A stretch of DNA of 64,000 nucleotides from an uncultured Bacilli bacterium (GTDB taxonomy: Bacteria > Bacillota_I > Bacilli_A > RF39 > UBA660), in NCBI GenBank assembly GCA_934157235.1, contig CAKPHH010000002.1:265752-329751 (forward strand), written 5' to 3'. Positions within the stretch are counted from its first letter, which is position 1; each line of letters opens with the position of its first letter. The notes below the pieces were generated by a model. The model worked only from the letters and a program-made list of their open reading frames with translations. It was not told where the DNA came from and did not search any database. This document shows, piece after piece, positions 16,408-24,286 of the stretch. The translations under genes were made by a program, and so were the position numbers.

Positions 16408-17685
16408 ATGATAGATATAAAATTGATTAGAGAAAATAAAGATTTAGTAAAAGAAAATATTAAGAAGAAATTTCAAGATGAAAAGTTAGTTTTAGTTGAT
16501 GAGGTTTATGAATTAGATAAGAGAGTTCGTGCTGTTCAAACTGAAGCTGATGGATTAAAGGCAGATAAGAACAAGCTGTCTAGTGAAATTGGTAAGTTAA
16601 TGGCTGATAAAAAGATAGAGGAAGCTAATGAGTTGAAGAAAAGAATTGCTAAAAATGGAGAAAAAATAAAGGAATTAGAGGAAGAACAAGTAAAACTTAG
16701 TGCTGAAATAAAAGAAAAAATGTTAGTTATTCCTCAAATTATGGATGAGAGTGTTCCGATTGGAAAAGATGATAGTTTTAATGTTGAGGTGCAAAGATTT
16801 GGAGAAGCTGTTGTTCCTAAATATGAGATTCCATATCATGCGGATATAATTGAAAAATTAAAAGGTATGGATAAAGAGGCTGCTGGTAGAACATCTGGAC
16901 AAGGATTTTACTATTTATTAGGAGATATTGCGAGACTTCATGAAGCATTACTTGCTTATGCAAGAGACTTTATGATAGATCATGGTTTTACTTATGCAAT
17001 ACCACCATTTATGATTAGAAGTGATGTTGTTACGGGAGTTATGTCTTTTCCAGAGATGGAAGCAATGATGTATAAGATTGAGGGAGAAGATTTATACTTA
17101 ATTGGTACTAGTGAACATAGTATGATTGGTAAATTTAAAGATCAAATAATTAAAAATGAAGAATTACCAATTTGTCTTACAAGTTATTCACCTTGTTTTA
17201 GAAAAGAAGGGGGAGCTCATGGTCTAGAAGAACGTGGTTTATATAGAGTTCATCAATTCGAAAAACAAGAGATGATTGTTATATGTGAACCAGAGGAGAG
17301 TATGGATTGGTATGAAAAGATGTGGAGGTTAAGTGTTGATTACTTTAGAAGCTTGGATATACCAGTTAGACAATTAGAGTGCTGTTCTGGAGATTTAGCC
17401 GATTTAAAAGTTAAATCTTGTGATATAGAAGCTTGGAGTCCAAGGCAGCAAAAATATTTTGAAGTAGGAAGTTGTTCAACACTAGGAGATGCACAAGCTA
17501 GAAGACTTGGAATCCGTAAAAAGAGTGAGAAAGGAACTTACTATTTACATACATTAAATAATACTGTTGTTGCGACTCCTAGAGGATTAATTGCTTTTAT
17601 AGAGAATAATTACCAAGAAGATGGTAGTATTAAAATACCTAAAGCTTTACAACCATATATGGGTGGAAAAGAAGTTATTAGATAA
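16408..17685 (+). CDS. serS: Seryl-tRNA synthetase
   Basis: The enzyme charges tRNA-Ser (and tRNA-Sec) with serine. At 425 residues it has the usual length. The N-terminal coiled-coil arm that binds the long variable arm of tRNA-Ser covers about 27-105. The class II catalytic core follows, with motif 2 in CFRKEGGAHGLEERGLYRVH and motif 3 near the end in NNTVVATPRGLIAFIENN. It is the second gene of the T-box-controlled operon and ends at a strong terminator. Confidence 0.97.
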   Translation: MIDIKLIRENKDLVKENIKKKFQDEKLVLVDEVYELDKRVRAVQTEADGLKADKNKLSSEIGKLMADKKIEEANELKKRIAKNGEKIKELEEEQVKLSAEIKEKMLVIPQIMDESVPIGKDDSFNVEVQRFGEAVVPKYEIPYHADIIEKLKGMDKEAAGRTSGQGFYYLLGDIARLHEALLAYARDFMIDHGFTYAIPPFMIRSDVVTGVMSFPEMEAMMYKIEGEDLYLIGTSEHSMIGKFKDQIIKNEELPICLTSYSPCFRKEGGAHGLEERGLYRVHQFEKQEMIVICEPEESMDWYEKMWRLSVDYFRSLDIPVRQLECCSGDLADLKVKSCDIEAWSPRQQKYFEVGSCSTLGDAQARRLGIRKKSEKGTYYLHTLNNTVVATPRGLIAFIENNYQEDGSIKIPKALQPYMGGKEVIR

Positions 17686-17691
17686 AAAAAT

Positions 17692-17729
17692 AAACTATTA
17701 ACAAATGTTGTTTTGTTGATAGTTTTTTT
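17692..17729 (+). terminator. Terminator after serS
   Basis: AAACTATTAACAAA pairs with TTTGTTGATAGTTT, followed by T's, a few bases after the serS stop. Confidence 0.85.
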
Positions 17730-17769
17730 CTTGGAAGTTTGATACAATATTTTTAGGATGTGATATTAT

Positions 17770-18468
17770 ATGGCTTTTTTGATAGGTGTACTTATTTTGA
17801 TAGCGTTTGTTACAGGATGTATTATTGGACTAAGACAAAAAATTAGAGAATTTTGTTTAAAGTATTTTCATACTACGGATTTAAAGAGTGTTATGGAACA
17901 AGCAGAGATTGAGGATCAAGAGTTACCTAAGTCTTTATCTAGTATGGATAGTATTTATTTAGAGCGAATAAATAAGGATTTTCCGGGGATTAATGTCAAT
18001 GAATTAAAGAGTATGTCTAAGGATGTTATTTTTAATATATTTAGAGCAATAGATATGAAAGATAGTAGTTTAGCTTTAGATTGTGTTAGAAGTTTAGTTG
18101 AGAGTAAAATTTCTAATAATAAGGGTAAAGCTGTTAAACATGATAATTTAAATATTCATAAAGTGGTTATTTCTAAATATGAAAATGATAGAGGAGTTGC
18201 GACTATACATTTTGGGTGTAGTTTTGAATATTATTATAGTGAGGATGATAAAGTTAGGAAGAAAGTTCAGGATAGAGCGATGATTGACTTTGTCTATATT
18301 ATAGATGAAAGCAAGGTTTCGGTTGAAAAGAAGAATCTTGGCCTTAATTGTCCTAATTGTGGATCGCCACTTAGTTATGTTGGAGAAAAGATATGTAAAT
18401 ATTGTAAAACGCCAATTGTTGATATAGTTAAGAGAGTTTGGACATGTAATGGTGTTAAGTTTTATTAA
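17770..18468 (+). CDS. Tim44-like domain protein with C-terminal zinc ribbon
   Basis: A 232-residue membrane-anchored protein: one N-terminal helix (about 3-22), a middle domain (about 70-190) that looks Tim44/NTF2-like (the helix IFRAIDMKDSSLALDCVRSL, then beta strands), and a zinc ribbon at the end (CPNCGSP then CKYC). Tim44-like lipid-contacting domains of this kind occur next to membrane stress genes. The following three genes form a YdjGHI-like module, and this gene shares the GGATGTGAT ribosome binding site style of the next one. A role in that module is inferred. Confidence 0.65.
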   Translation: MAFLIGVLILIAFVTGCIIGLRQKIREFCLKYFHTTDLKSVMEQAEIEDQELPKSLSSMDSIYLERINKDFPGINVNELKSMSKDVIFNIFRAIDMKDSSLALDCVRSLVESKISNNKGKAVKHDNLNIHKVVISKYENDRGVATIHFGCSFEYYYSEDDKVRKKVQDRAMIDFVYIIDESKVSVEKKNLGLNCPNCGSPLSYVGEKICKYCKTPIVDIVKRVWTCNGVKFY

Positions 18469-18530
18469 TTTATATTAGTAATTTGTATTTACTATGTTAT
18501 AATATCTTTATAAGATGGGATGTGATAGTT

Positions 18531-19586
18531 TTGAGTGTGTTGGACAATAAGTGTCCAGCGTGTGGTGCAAAAATAACTTTTAATCCAAAGAATCAAATGT
18601 GGGATTGTGAATATTGTGGTAGTAAGTTTACATTAGAAGAAATGCAAAAGCATGAGAATGCTAGTACAGAAAAGGCGAATACAGCAAAAAAAACAACGAC
18701 TGTAAAGAAAACAGGAGTGGATTTAGATGTTTATCGTTGTGAAAACTGTGGAGCAGAAATAATGGCTGATGAAACAGTTACCGCAACGTTCTGTGTCTAT
18801 TGTGGTAGTACGGCAATCTTAAAGGATAAAATCGATGAAGGTGTAATACCTAATTTGATAATACCTTTTAAAAACGTTAAAGAAGATGCAGTTACAGCTT
18901 TTAAGAAAATGACTAAGAATAAAATCTTAATACCAAAGCGTTTTAAGACTGAAGCAAACATTCAGAAGATAAAGGGAGTATATATTCCATTTTGGGCTTA
19001 TGATTTGTTAGCAGAAGGAAATATTTCTTTTATGGCTACAGATACAAGACATTGGAGTGATTCTAGTTATGATTATACAGAGACTTCTAGTTATTCTGTA
19101 GATAAGAATGGTCATTTTGAATATGAAAAAGTTTTAGCTGATGCTTCTTCAAGATTTGATGATGATTTGATGGATTCATTGGAACCTTTTGATTATAAGG
19201 AACTTACCGAATATAATCATGCATATTTATCAGGCTTTTTAGCAGAAAAATATGATGTTTCTGAAGATGTAGGATTAGAAAGAGCTGAAGATAGAACAAT
19301 GAATACTTGTGTAAACTTAGTTTCAGCATCTATTCCACATCAAACAAAAACAGTAACAACTAACAATATAAATATTACAAAGACTGGCTCTCATTATATT
19401 ATGCTTCCAGTATGGATGGTAAATATAAAATATAAAGACAAGATGTATACGTTTGCGATGAATGGACAGACAGGTAAGATTATTGGTAACCTACCAATAG
19501 GGGTTTTGGAGACTCTTATATGGAGTGTGATAGTATTTATCGGCTTATTCTTACTTGCTGTAATTGTTATGTATTTTGTGGCTTAG
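18531..19586 (+). CDS. YdjG-like double zinc-ribbon membrane protein
   Basis: About 351 residues. Two zinc ribbons (CPACGAK...CEYCGSKF at about 8-30 and CENCGAE...FCVYCGST at about 73-95) are followed by a beta-rich domain with IPFKNVKEDAV and GVYIPFWAYD, and one C-terminal membrane helix. This matches the YdjG type of the B. subtilis pspA-ydjGHI locus; such proteins are sometimes wrongly labelled helicase because of the ribbons. TTG 18531 is chosen: a TATAAT at 18498-18503 lies within the longer frame and GGATGTGAT precedes the TTG. YdjH- and YdjI-like genes follow. Confidence 0.75.
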   Translation: MSVLDNKCPACGAKITFNPKNQMWDCEYCGSKFTLEEMQKHENASTEKANTAKKTTTVKKTGVDLDVYRCENCGAEIMADETVTATFCVYCGSTAILKDKIDEGVIPNLIIPFKNVKEDAVTAFKKMTKNKILIPKRFKTEANIQKIKGVYIPFWAYDLLAEGNISFMATDTRHWSDSSYDYTETSSYSVDKNGHFEYEKVLADASSRFDDDLMDSLEPFDYKELTEYNHAYLSGFLAEKYDVSEDVGLERAEDRTMNTCVNLVSASIPHQTKTVTTNNINITKTGSHYIMLPVWMVNIKYKDKMYTFAMNGQTGKIIGNLPIGVLETLIWSVIVFIGLFLLAVIVMYFVA

Positions 19587-19595
19587 GAGAGAGTT

Positions 19596-20492
19596 ATGAG
19601 AAGAAAATTATTTTTAATAATTACATTTGTAATTTGTTGTTTTAGTTTAAATGTTTTTGCTAGTACGAATTATCAAGTTAGAACTGAAGATAATTTGGGA
19701 GTACCAGATTATATTGAGGTGACTGAAGAGAGAAAGAGTCATATTTTAAGTACACCATTAGTTGATAGTTCGGAAAAAATATATGATTTTGGTGAGTTAT
19801 TTAGTGCTGATGAAGAAAAAGAACTATATGATAAAGTAGCTAAATATATTGAAGAAAACGATATGGATATGGTTATTGTTACCATTACAGAAAATCCTAA
19901 GAGTACGGCTAAAGCATATGGTCAAGACTTTTATGATTATAATACGTTTGGTACTAATAGTACTCATGATGGAGTTTTATTATTAATTGATATGCAGAAT
20001 CGTCGAGTAGAAATAATTACGACAGGTGCTGCTATTAAGATGTATAATGATAATCGTATTGATTGGATTTTGGATGATGTATTTGAATATGTGCCTAAAG
20101 GTCAATACTTTGAGGCCGCAAAAGCTTTTGTTGATAGTGCTTCAGCATATGCTAGTAGAGGTTATCCTACTTCATCTGGTGGAGAACCTAAATTAAAAGG
20201 CATGGATAAGTTAAGAGCATTACCATGGTCTGGAATTTTAATATTTGCAGTTATATCTACTGCGATAGTAATAGGTGTTTTGATTTATAATTGTAAAATG
20301 GTTAGAAAAGCAGTTTCATCAAGACAATATTTAGTAAAAGATAGTGTAAAAATTAATTTAATAAAAGAAACTTTCTTAGGTACATCGGTACATAAATCGG
20401 CAAGAGTACAATCATCATCTGGTGGTGGAGGTAGCAGCACTAGTTCTGGTAGCTCTGGTACTAGCCATGGTGGTGGCGGAAGAAGTTTTTAA
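19596..20492 (+). CDS. TPM-domain protein, YdjH-like
   Basis: A 298-residue exported protein. The signal peptide (about 1-22, ending NVFAS) precedes a TPM domain (about 60-190; VYD-type start IYDFGELFSADEEKEL, and HDGVLLLIDMQNRRVEI in the core). Then come one membrane helix (about 215-232) and a Gly/Ser-rich tail ending in GGGGRSF. TPM domains occur in membrane-protein quality-control factors. B. subtilis YdjH has the same order and the same place between a YdjG- and a YdjI-like gene. It lies 9 bases after the previous gene. Confidence 0.82.
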   Translation: MRRKLFLIITFVICCFSLNVFASTNYQVRTEDNLGVPDYIEVTEERKSHILSTPLVDSSEKIYDFGELFSADEEKELYDKVAKYIEENDMDMVIVTITENPKSTAKAYGQDFYDYNTFGTNSTHDGVLLLIDMQNRRVEIITTGAAIKMYNDNRIDWILDDVFEYVPKGQYFEAAKAFVDSASAYASRGYPTSSGGEPKLKGMDKLRALPWSGILIFAVISTAIVIGVLIYNCKMVRKAVSSRQYLVKDSVKINLIKETFLGTSVHKSARVQSSSGGGGSSTSSGSSGTSHGGGGRSF

Positions 20493-20515
20493 TATAAGAA
20501 AAGAGGAGTGTTTAT

Positions 20516-21610
20516 ATGGGATTAATTAAAGCAGCAGTAGCTGCAATAGGAAGTACATTACATGATCAATGGAAAGATTATATTAGATGTGAGGATTTAG
20601 GACAAGAAATTCTAATGAAGAGAGTTTCTACTCCAAATGGTGTTATTTCAAAGGATAGTGCTATTCAAGTATCTCCTGGACAAATAGCAGTTATTTTTCA
20701 AAGTGGACAAATTTTAGATGCAACAGCTGAGCCTGGTATCTTTACGTTTGACCAATCAACATCACCATCTTTCTTTGCTGGACAATTTGGTGCAGTATTT
20801 AAAGAAATGTGGACTCGTTTCGTTTATAACGGAGCAACTAGTAAAGAACAAGCAGTATTTTATATTAATGCTAAGGAAATAATGGATAATAAGTTTGGAA
20901 CTCCAGCACCAATTCCTTTCCAAGATTGGTCACATCCAATTCCAAATCAAATGACTAATAGTGTTAGTCCATTAAGAGTAGAAGTTAAATGTTTTGGTAA
21001 ATATACATTTAAGATTGCTGATCCAGCAGTATTCATGTCTAGAATTGCTGGTACAGCAGAAGAATATAGAAAAGATGAAATCGTTGAACAAATGAGATCA
21101 GAAGTTATTGGAGCTTTCCAAAATGTCTTAAATGAATTAGGAAACTCTAATCATAAGGTTCCTGTTTTGGAATTACCAAGCAGTACTGATGAAATTAAGA
21201 AGATTATGGATGAAAAAGTATTCGATCAACCAATTCGTGATCGTGGTATCAATCTAGTTGGATTCGTTGTTGAATCAGTAACATTAGATGAAGAATCTAA
21301 TAAGAAAATTGATAACTATGAATTATCATCTAATACTTTCATGCAACAAGGTACACTTACTGGCGCTTATGCTCAAGCAGTTAAAGATGCTGCTAACAAC
21401 GAAGGTGGAGCTGCTAATGGATTCATGGGTATTGGTATGATGAACATGGCATCTGGTGGAATGATTGGTGGAGCTGCTACTAATGCATTCAATAACCAAG
21501 GAACAACAGTTAACCAAACTGCACAAGCTGGTGGAAGCTTCTGTCCTAACTGTGGAAGTCCAGTAAATGGTGGAAATTTCTGTACAAATTGTGGAAATAA
21601 ATTAAATTAA
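20516..21610 (+). CDS. SPFH-domain protein with zinc ribbon, YdjI-like
   Basis: A 364-residue protein of the SPFH (stomatin/flotillin-like) group also called virion core protein family. The N-terminal domain (about 1-250) has the VSPGQIAVIFQSGQILD strand pair and MRSEVIGAFQNVLNEL helix typical of YdjI. A Gly/Met/Ala-rich linker follows, and the C-terminal zinc ribbon reads CPNCGSPVNGGNFCTNCG. B. subtilis YdjI helps PspA reach the membrane. It ends the module with a perfect terminator; no PspA homologue is present in the window. Confidence 0.85.
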   Translation: MGLIKAAVAAIGSTLHDQWKDYIRCEDLGQEILMKRVSTPNGVISKDSAIQVSPGQIAVIFQSGQILDATAEPGIFTFDQSTSPSFFAGQFGAVFKEMWTRFVYNGATSKEQAVFYINAKEIMDNKFGTPAPIPFQDWSHPIPNQMTNSVSPLRVEVKCFGKYTFKIADPAVFMSRIAGTAEEYRKDEIVEQMRSEVIGAFQNVLNELGNSNHKVPVLELPSSTDEIKKIMDEKVFDQPIRDRGINLVGFVVESVTLDEESNKKIDNYELSSNTFMQQGTLTGAYAQAVKDAANNEGGAANGFMGIGMMNMASGGMIGGAATNAFNNQGTTVNQTAQAGGSFCPNCGSPVNGGNFCTNCGNKLN

Positions 21611-21612
21611 TT

Positions 21613-21637
21613 AAAACGGCTTAGCCGTTTTTTTTAG
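21613..21637 (+). terminator. Terminator of the ydjGHI-like module
   Basis: AAACGGCT, one-base loop region, AGCCGTTT and a T run; a perfect 8-bp stem. Confidence 0.88.
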
Positions 21638-21702
21638 CCTTTTTGTATAAAAACATTTCTTTTTCTCCATAATTAAAGTAAGAGAGAGGGAGATGAGCGA
21701 GT

Positions 21703-21731
21703 TTGACAAATCGACATAATTCTGGTAGAAT
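21703..21731 (+). promoter_or_regulatory. Strong sigma-A promoter before the ankyrin-like gene
   Basis: A consensus TTGACA (21703-21708), 17-base spacer, TAGAAT (21726-21731). It overlaps the upstream part of the open frame and so rules out starts before about 21738. Confidence 0.85.
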
Positions 21732-21765
21732 ATATAACTGTCACGTGAACAAAGAGGTGTTTTTA

Positions 21766-22458
21766 ATGTTTTATGACAAGCAACAAGCTATTAACGCTTG
21801 TTCAGAGGAACCGTCCCTGATTTTTAATCTTATTAAATTAGGTTACTTTGATGTAATTGAAGTTTTAGTAGATAAAAATAAAGTGGATGCAAATATTTGT
21901 GATGGTAATTCGAACGATGTTGTGACAAGACTTTTAAAGGCTAGACAATATGAATTAGTACTTCGCTTAATGAAAAAGAGAAACTGGGATGTAAATCATC
22001 AAAATTATGACGGAGATACATTTGGACATGTTTTAGCAAGTGATAATTCAGTTGGAGCTGTTAAAATAATGGAACAACTAAGGAAAAATAAAAACTACCT
22101 TCCAAATATCAAAAACAATAAGGGGGAGACTGTTTTAGATAAAGCAGTTAATAATAATTATACATTTGCGGCATTTAAAATTTTAGAAGATAAGAGATTT
22201 AACAATATTGATATTTCTTCATTTAGAAAATTATGTAATGCATACTTAAATAATGTGGGTTATGGAAAGTATTCAAAACTTAATAATTTAGAAGTAATTG
22301 TTGAAAGCTTAGAAAAAAAAGAATTAGTTCCTAGTATGAGAGAATTAATAAGTAAAATTATTGAATGCTTAGATGAAATTAAGAATGAATTAATGAATAA
22401 GAATCGTTTTTCAACTTTAGATAAAATAATTAATTCAACAATAGAGGCAACTGTTTAG
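21766..22458 (+). CDS. Ankyrin-repeat-like protein
   Basis: A 230-residue soluble protein. Residues about 15-150 consist of degenerate repeats of two helices and a turn (LGYFDVIEVLVDK-x-DANI, then RNWDVNHQNYDGDTFGHVLA, then YLPNIKNNKGETVLDKAV), which resembles ankyrin repeats. A helical C-terminus follows. It is expected to bind a protein partner; none is known. ATG 21766 is chosen because it follows AAAGAGGTG and because the promoter at 21703-21731 excludes upstream starts. The two large helical-repeat genes downstream have separate terminators. Confidence 0.7.
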   Translation: MFYDKQQAINACSEEPSLIFNLIKLGYFDVIEVLVDKNKVDANICDGNSNDVVTRLLKARQYELVLRLMKKRNWDVNHQNYDGDTFGHVLASDNSVGAVKIMEQLRKNKNYLPNIKNNKGETVLDKAVNNNYTFAAFKILEDKRFNNIDISSFRKLCNAYLNNVGYGKYSKLNNLEVIVESLEKKELVPSMRELISKIIECLDEIKNELMNKNRFSTLDKIINSTIEATV

Positions 22459-22470
22459 TTGCTTTTTTCT
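22447..22470 (+). terminator. Terminator overlapping the ankyrin-like gene's stop
   Basis: GCAACT (22447-22452), loop GTTT, AGTTGC (22457-22462), T6. The TAG stop overlaps the loop and right arm. Confidence 0.85.
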
Positions 22471-22509
22471 TTTCCCTTTAATATAATAAAATTGGGTGGT
22501 AGGTTTATG

Positions 22510-24231
22510 ATGAACTTTTATAAATATGAAAAATTATATGAACTTTTTATAAGTAATAATATAGTTACTACAGCAATTTTATTAGAAAATGGATATTCAA
22601 AATATGATATAGGTACTTTAGTTAAAAATAATGTTTTAAATAGAACTACGAGAGGTATTTATAGTTTAGATTTAAGTGATAAAGATCTTTGTTTAGAGAT
22701 GTTTTCTAAAAGACTTGATGTTGATAACTTAGATGGAGTATTAGAGTGTTATGAGGCACTAGAGAGTAAACATTCTGAAGAAGTTGATTGTGCATCATTA
22801 TTAATTATATTAGCTTATTTATATGATTTACCAAAGGAATACAAAGAAAGAGCTATGAATACAGAAGTATCTACATTTGATAATGGTTATCCTATGAACT
22901 TAAGATTTAGAAGTAGTATTTATTCTTATGCGTTTGGAGATGCTTTATTCTTTGTTAATTCTTCATTACCTATAGGATATGAAAAAGACGTATTTACGAA
23001 GTTACTTAAGATTGCTAAAGTTAAGTTTTGGAGACAGGCAAGACAAGAAGAGGGATTAGTTGATTGGAAGAAATATGATGAGCTTTTTGGGTTATATCAA
23101 AAACTATCTTCAGAAAGACGTTTGGGGTGGAAAGAAAGAATTGCTTGGTCACTTGTACAAGATATAATGTCTGATGATGCTTTAGTAGAAAAAGCCGGTC
23201 CTTGTAAAAATAAAAGTCTTGAAGATTTAGTACAATTAAGAAGATATCGTATAGCTTTAGAAGTAAGTAGAAAAGATGATTTTTTATGTAAATTATTAAG
23301 AGAAGCAGTTAAGAAAAAAGCAATGCAAGAGATTACTTATGATGAAGTAGTAGAGTCTTTTAATTGTGATTCTAGTACTGAAATAATTAGAAAAGCAGAA
23401 TTATACTTAGGAAAGATAGGATGTTCAAATTATGCTAGATATATTAGCTATTTAATCAATTTAGGGGATGTAGAGAATGATAGCTTACATAAAATGGCCG
23501 CAGTTGATTTAGCGAAAATTTCTAGAGGAAAATTTGAGTTTGATGTTACAGAATTTATACAAGACTTTTATATAGCGTTATTTAATGGAGAACTTACTCA
23601 AGCAGCAATTTGTTTTGGAATAGTTTCTAATTCAAAAAATTTCAATGGTCCGGATATTGATGTTACAGAGATGAGTAAGCAATTACAAAAAGCTAGGGCT
23701 AAAATCCAGAAAGAAAAGAAAGAAGCATATAAAGATAGTTGTATAGAAAATTATGTAAATGAGGCTGTTTTAGATATTACAGAGTCTAAAGGATTAAGAG
23801 TAATTCATGATCTTAGTCAAGCTGATAAAAAGAGAATTAGAAAGAAAGTTTATGAGAAGAATCCTAGAATATTAACAGAATCTGTAGGAGATAGTTTAGT
23901 ATTAAGATATAAGAATCCGGCAGGTATTTATATTGATTATTATAATTTTTATGAAGATGCTAGTAAGGCTTATCTTAATGGTGATTATGATGCGGCCATT
24001 GCGGCTTTAAATACTATTGTTATTAATAGTATTAATGTTTGGGATGTTACATATCATAGATTAGGACTTGCTTATTTAGCTAGAGGAGCAAGTGAAGAAG
24101 ACTTTAAAATGGCCTATGATTGTTTATGGGTTGCTAAAGAAAAAGGGGCAAAAGTAAAAGAACTTCCAGAAGTATGTGAGAAAACAACTTATAGAGGAGA
24201 AAGTTTACAATATGTAAAGAAGCAACAATAG
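22510..24231 (+). CDS. Large helical-repeat protein with N-terminal winged-helix-like domain
   Basis: I do not recognise a named family. The first 55 residues resemble the winged-helix domain of AbiEi-type antitoxins (YELFISNNIVTTAILLENGY, then YDIGTLVKNNVL and TRGIYSL). The remaining 500 residues are alpha-helical with TPR-like pieces, for example AYLNGDYDAAIAALN near the end. The C-terminal 170 residues are paralogous to those of the next gene (shared GLRV, LVLRY, YDxAI and A.LARG/YLERG blocks). ATG 22510 is chosen because TATAAT at 22482-22487 lies before it and GGTGG precedes it. Its terminator uses its own stop codon. Confidence 0.65.
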   Translation: MNFYKYEKLYELFISNNIVTTAILLENGYSKYDIGTLVKNNVLNRTTRGIYSLDLSDKDLCLEMFSKRLDVDNLDGVLECYEALESKHSEEVDCASLLIILAYLYDLPKEYKERAMNTEVSTFDNGYPMNLRFRSSIYSYAFGDALFFVNSSLPIGYEKDVFTKLLKIAKVKFWRQARQEEGLVDWKKYDELFGLYQKLSSERRLGWKERIAWSLVQDIMSDDALVEKAGPCKNKSLEDLVQLRRYRIALEVSRKDDFLCKLLREAVKKKAMQEITYDEVVESFNCDSSTEIIRKAELYLGKIGCSNYARYISYLINLGDVENDSLHKMAAVDLAKISRGKFEFDVTEFIQDFYIALFNGELTQAAICFGIVSNSKNFNGPDIDVTEMSKQLQKARAKIQKEKKEAYKDSCIENYVNEAVLDITESKGLRVIHDLSQADKKRIRKKVYEKNPRILTESVGDSLVLRYKNPAGIYIDYYNFYEDASKAYLNGDYDAAIAALNTIVINSINVWDVTYHRLGLAYLARGASEEDFKMAYDCLWVAKEKGAKVKELPEVCEKTTYRGESLQYVKKQQ

Positions 24232-24243
24232 TTGCTTTTTTTG
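24221..24243 (+). terminator. Terminator overlapping the stop of the 22510 gene
   Basis: GCAAC and GTTGC flank AATA and are followed by T7; the TAG stop codon is in the hairpin. Confidence 0.75.
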
Positions 24244-24286
24244 AGTTCGATGGTTATAATAGAAAATCACAAAAGAGGGGGACTTT

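Noticed and set aside
21703..21765. Longer N-terminus of the ankyrin-like protein from TTG 21703
   Set aside because: The TTG is the -35 box of a consensus promoter; AAAGAGGTG before ATG 21766 sets the start.
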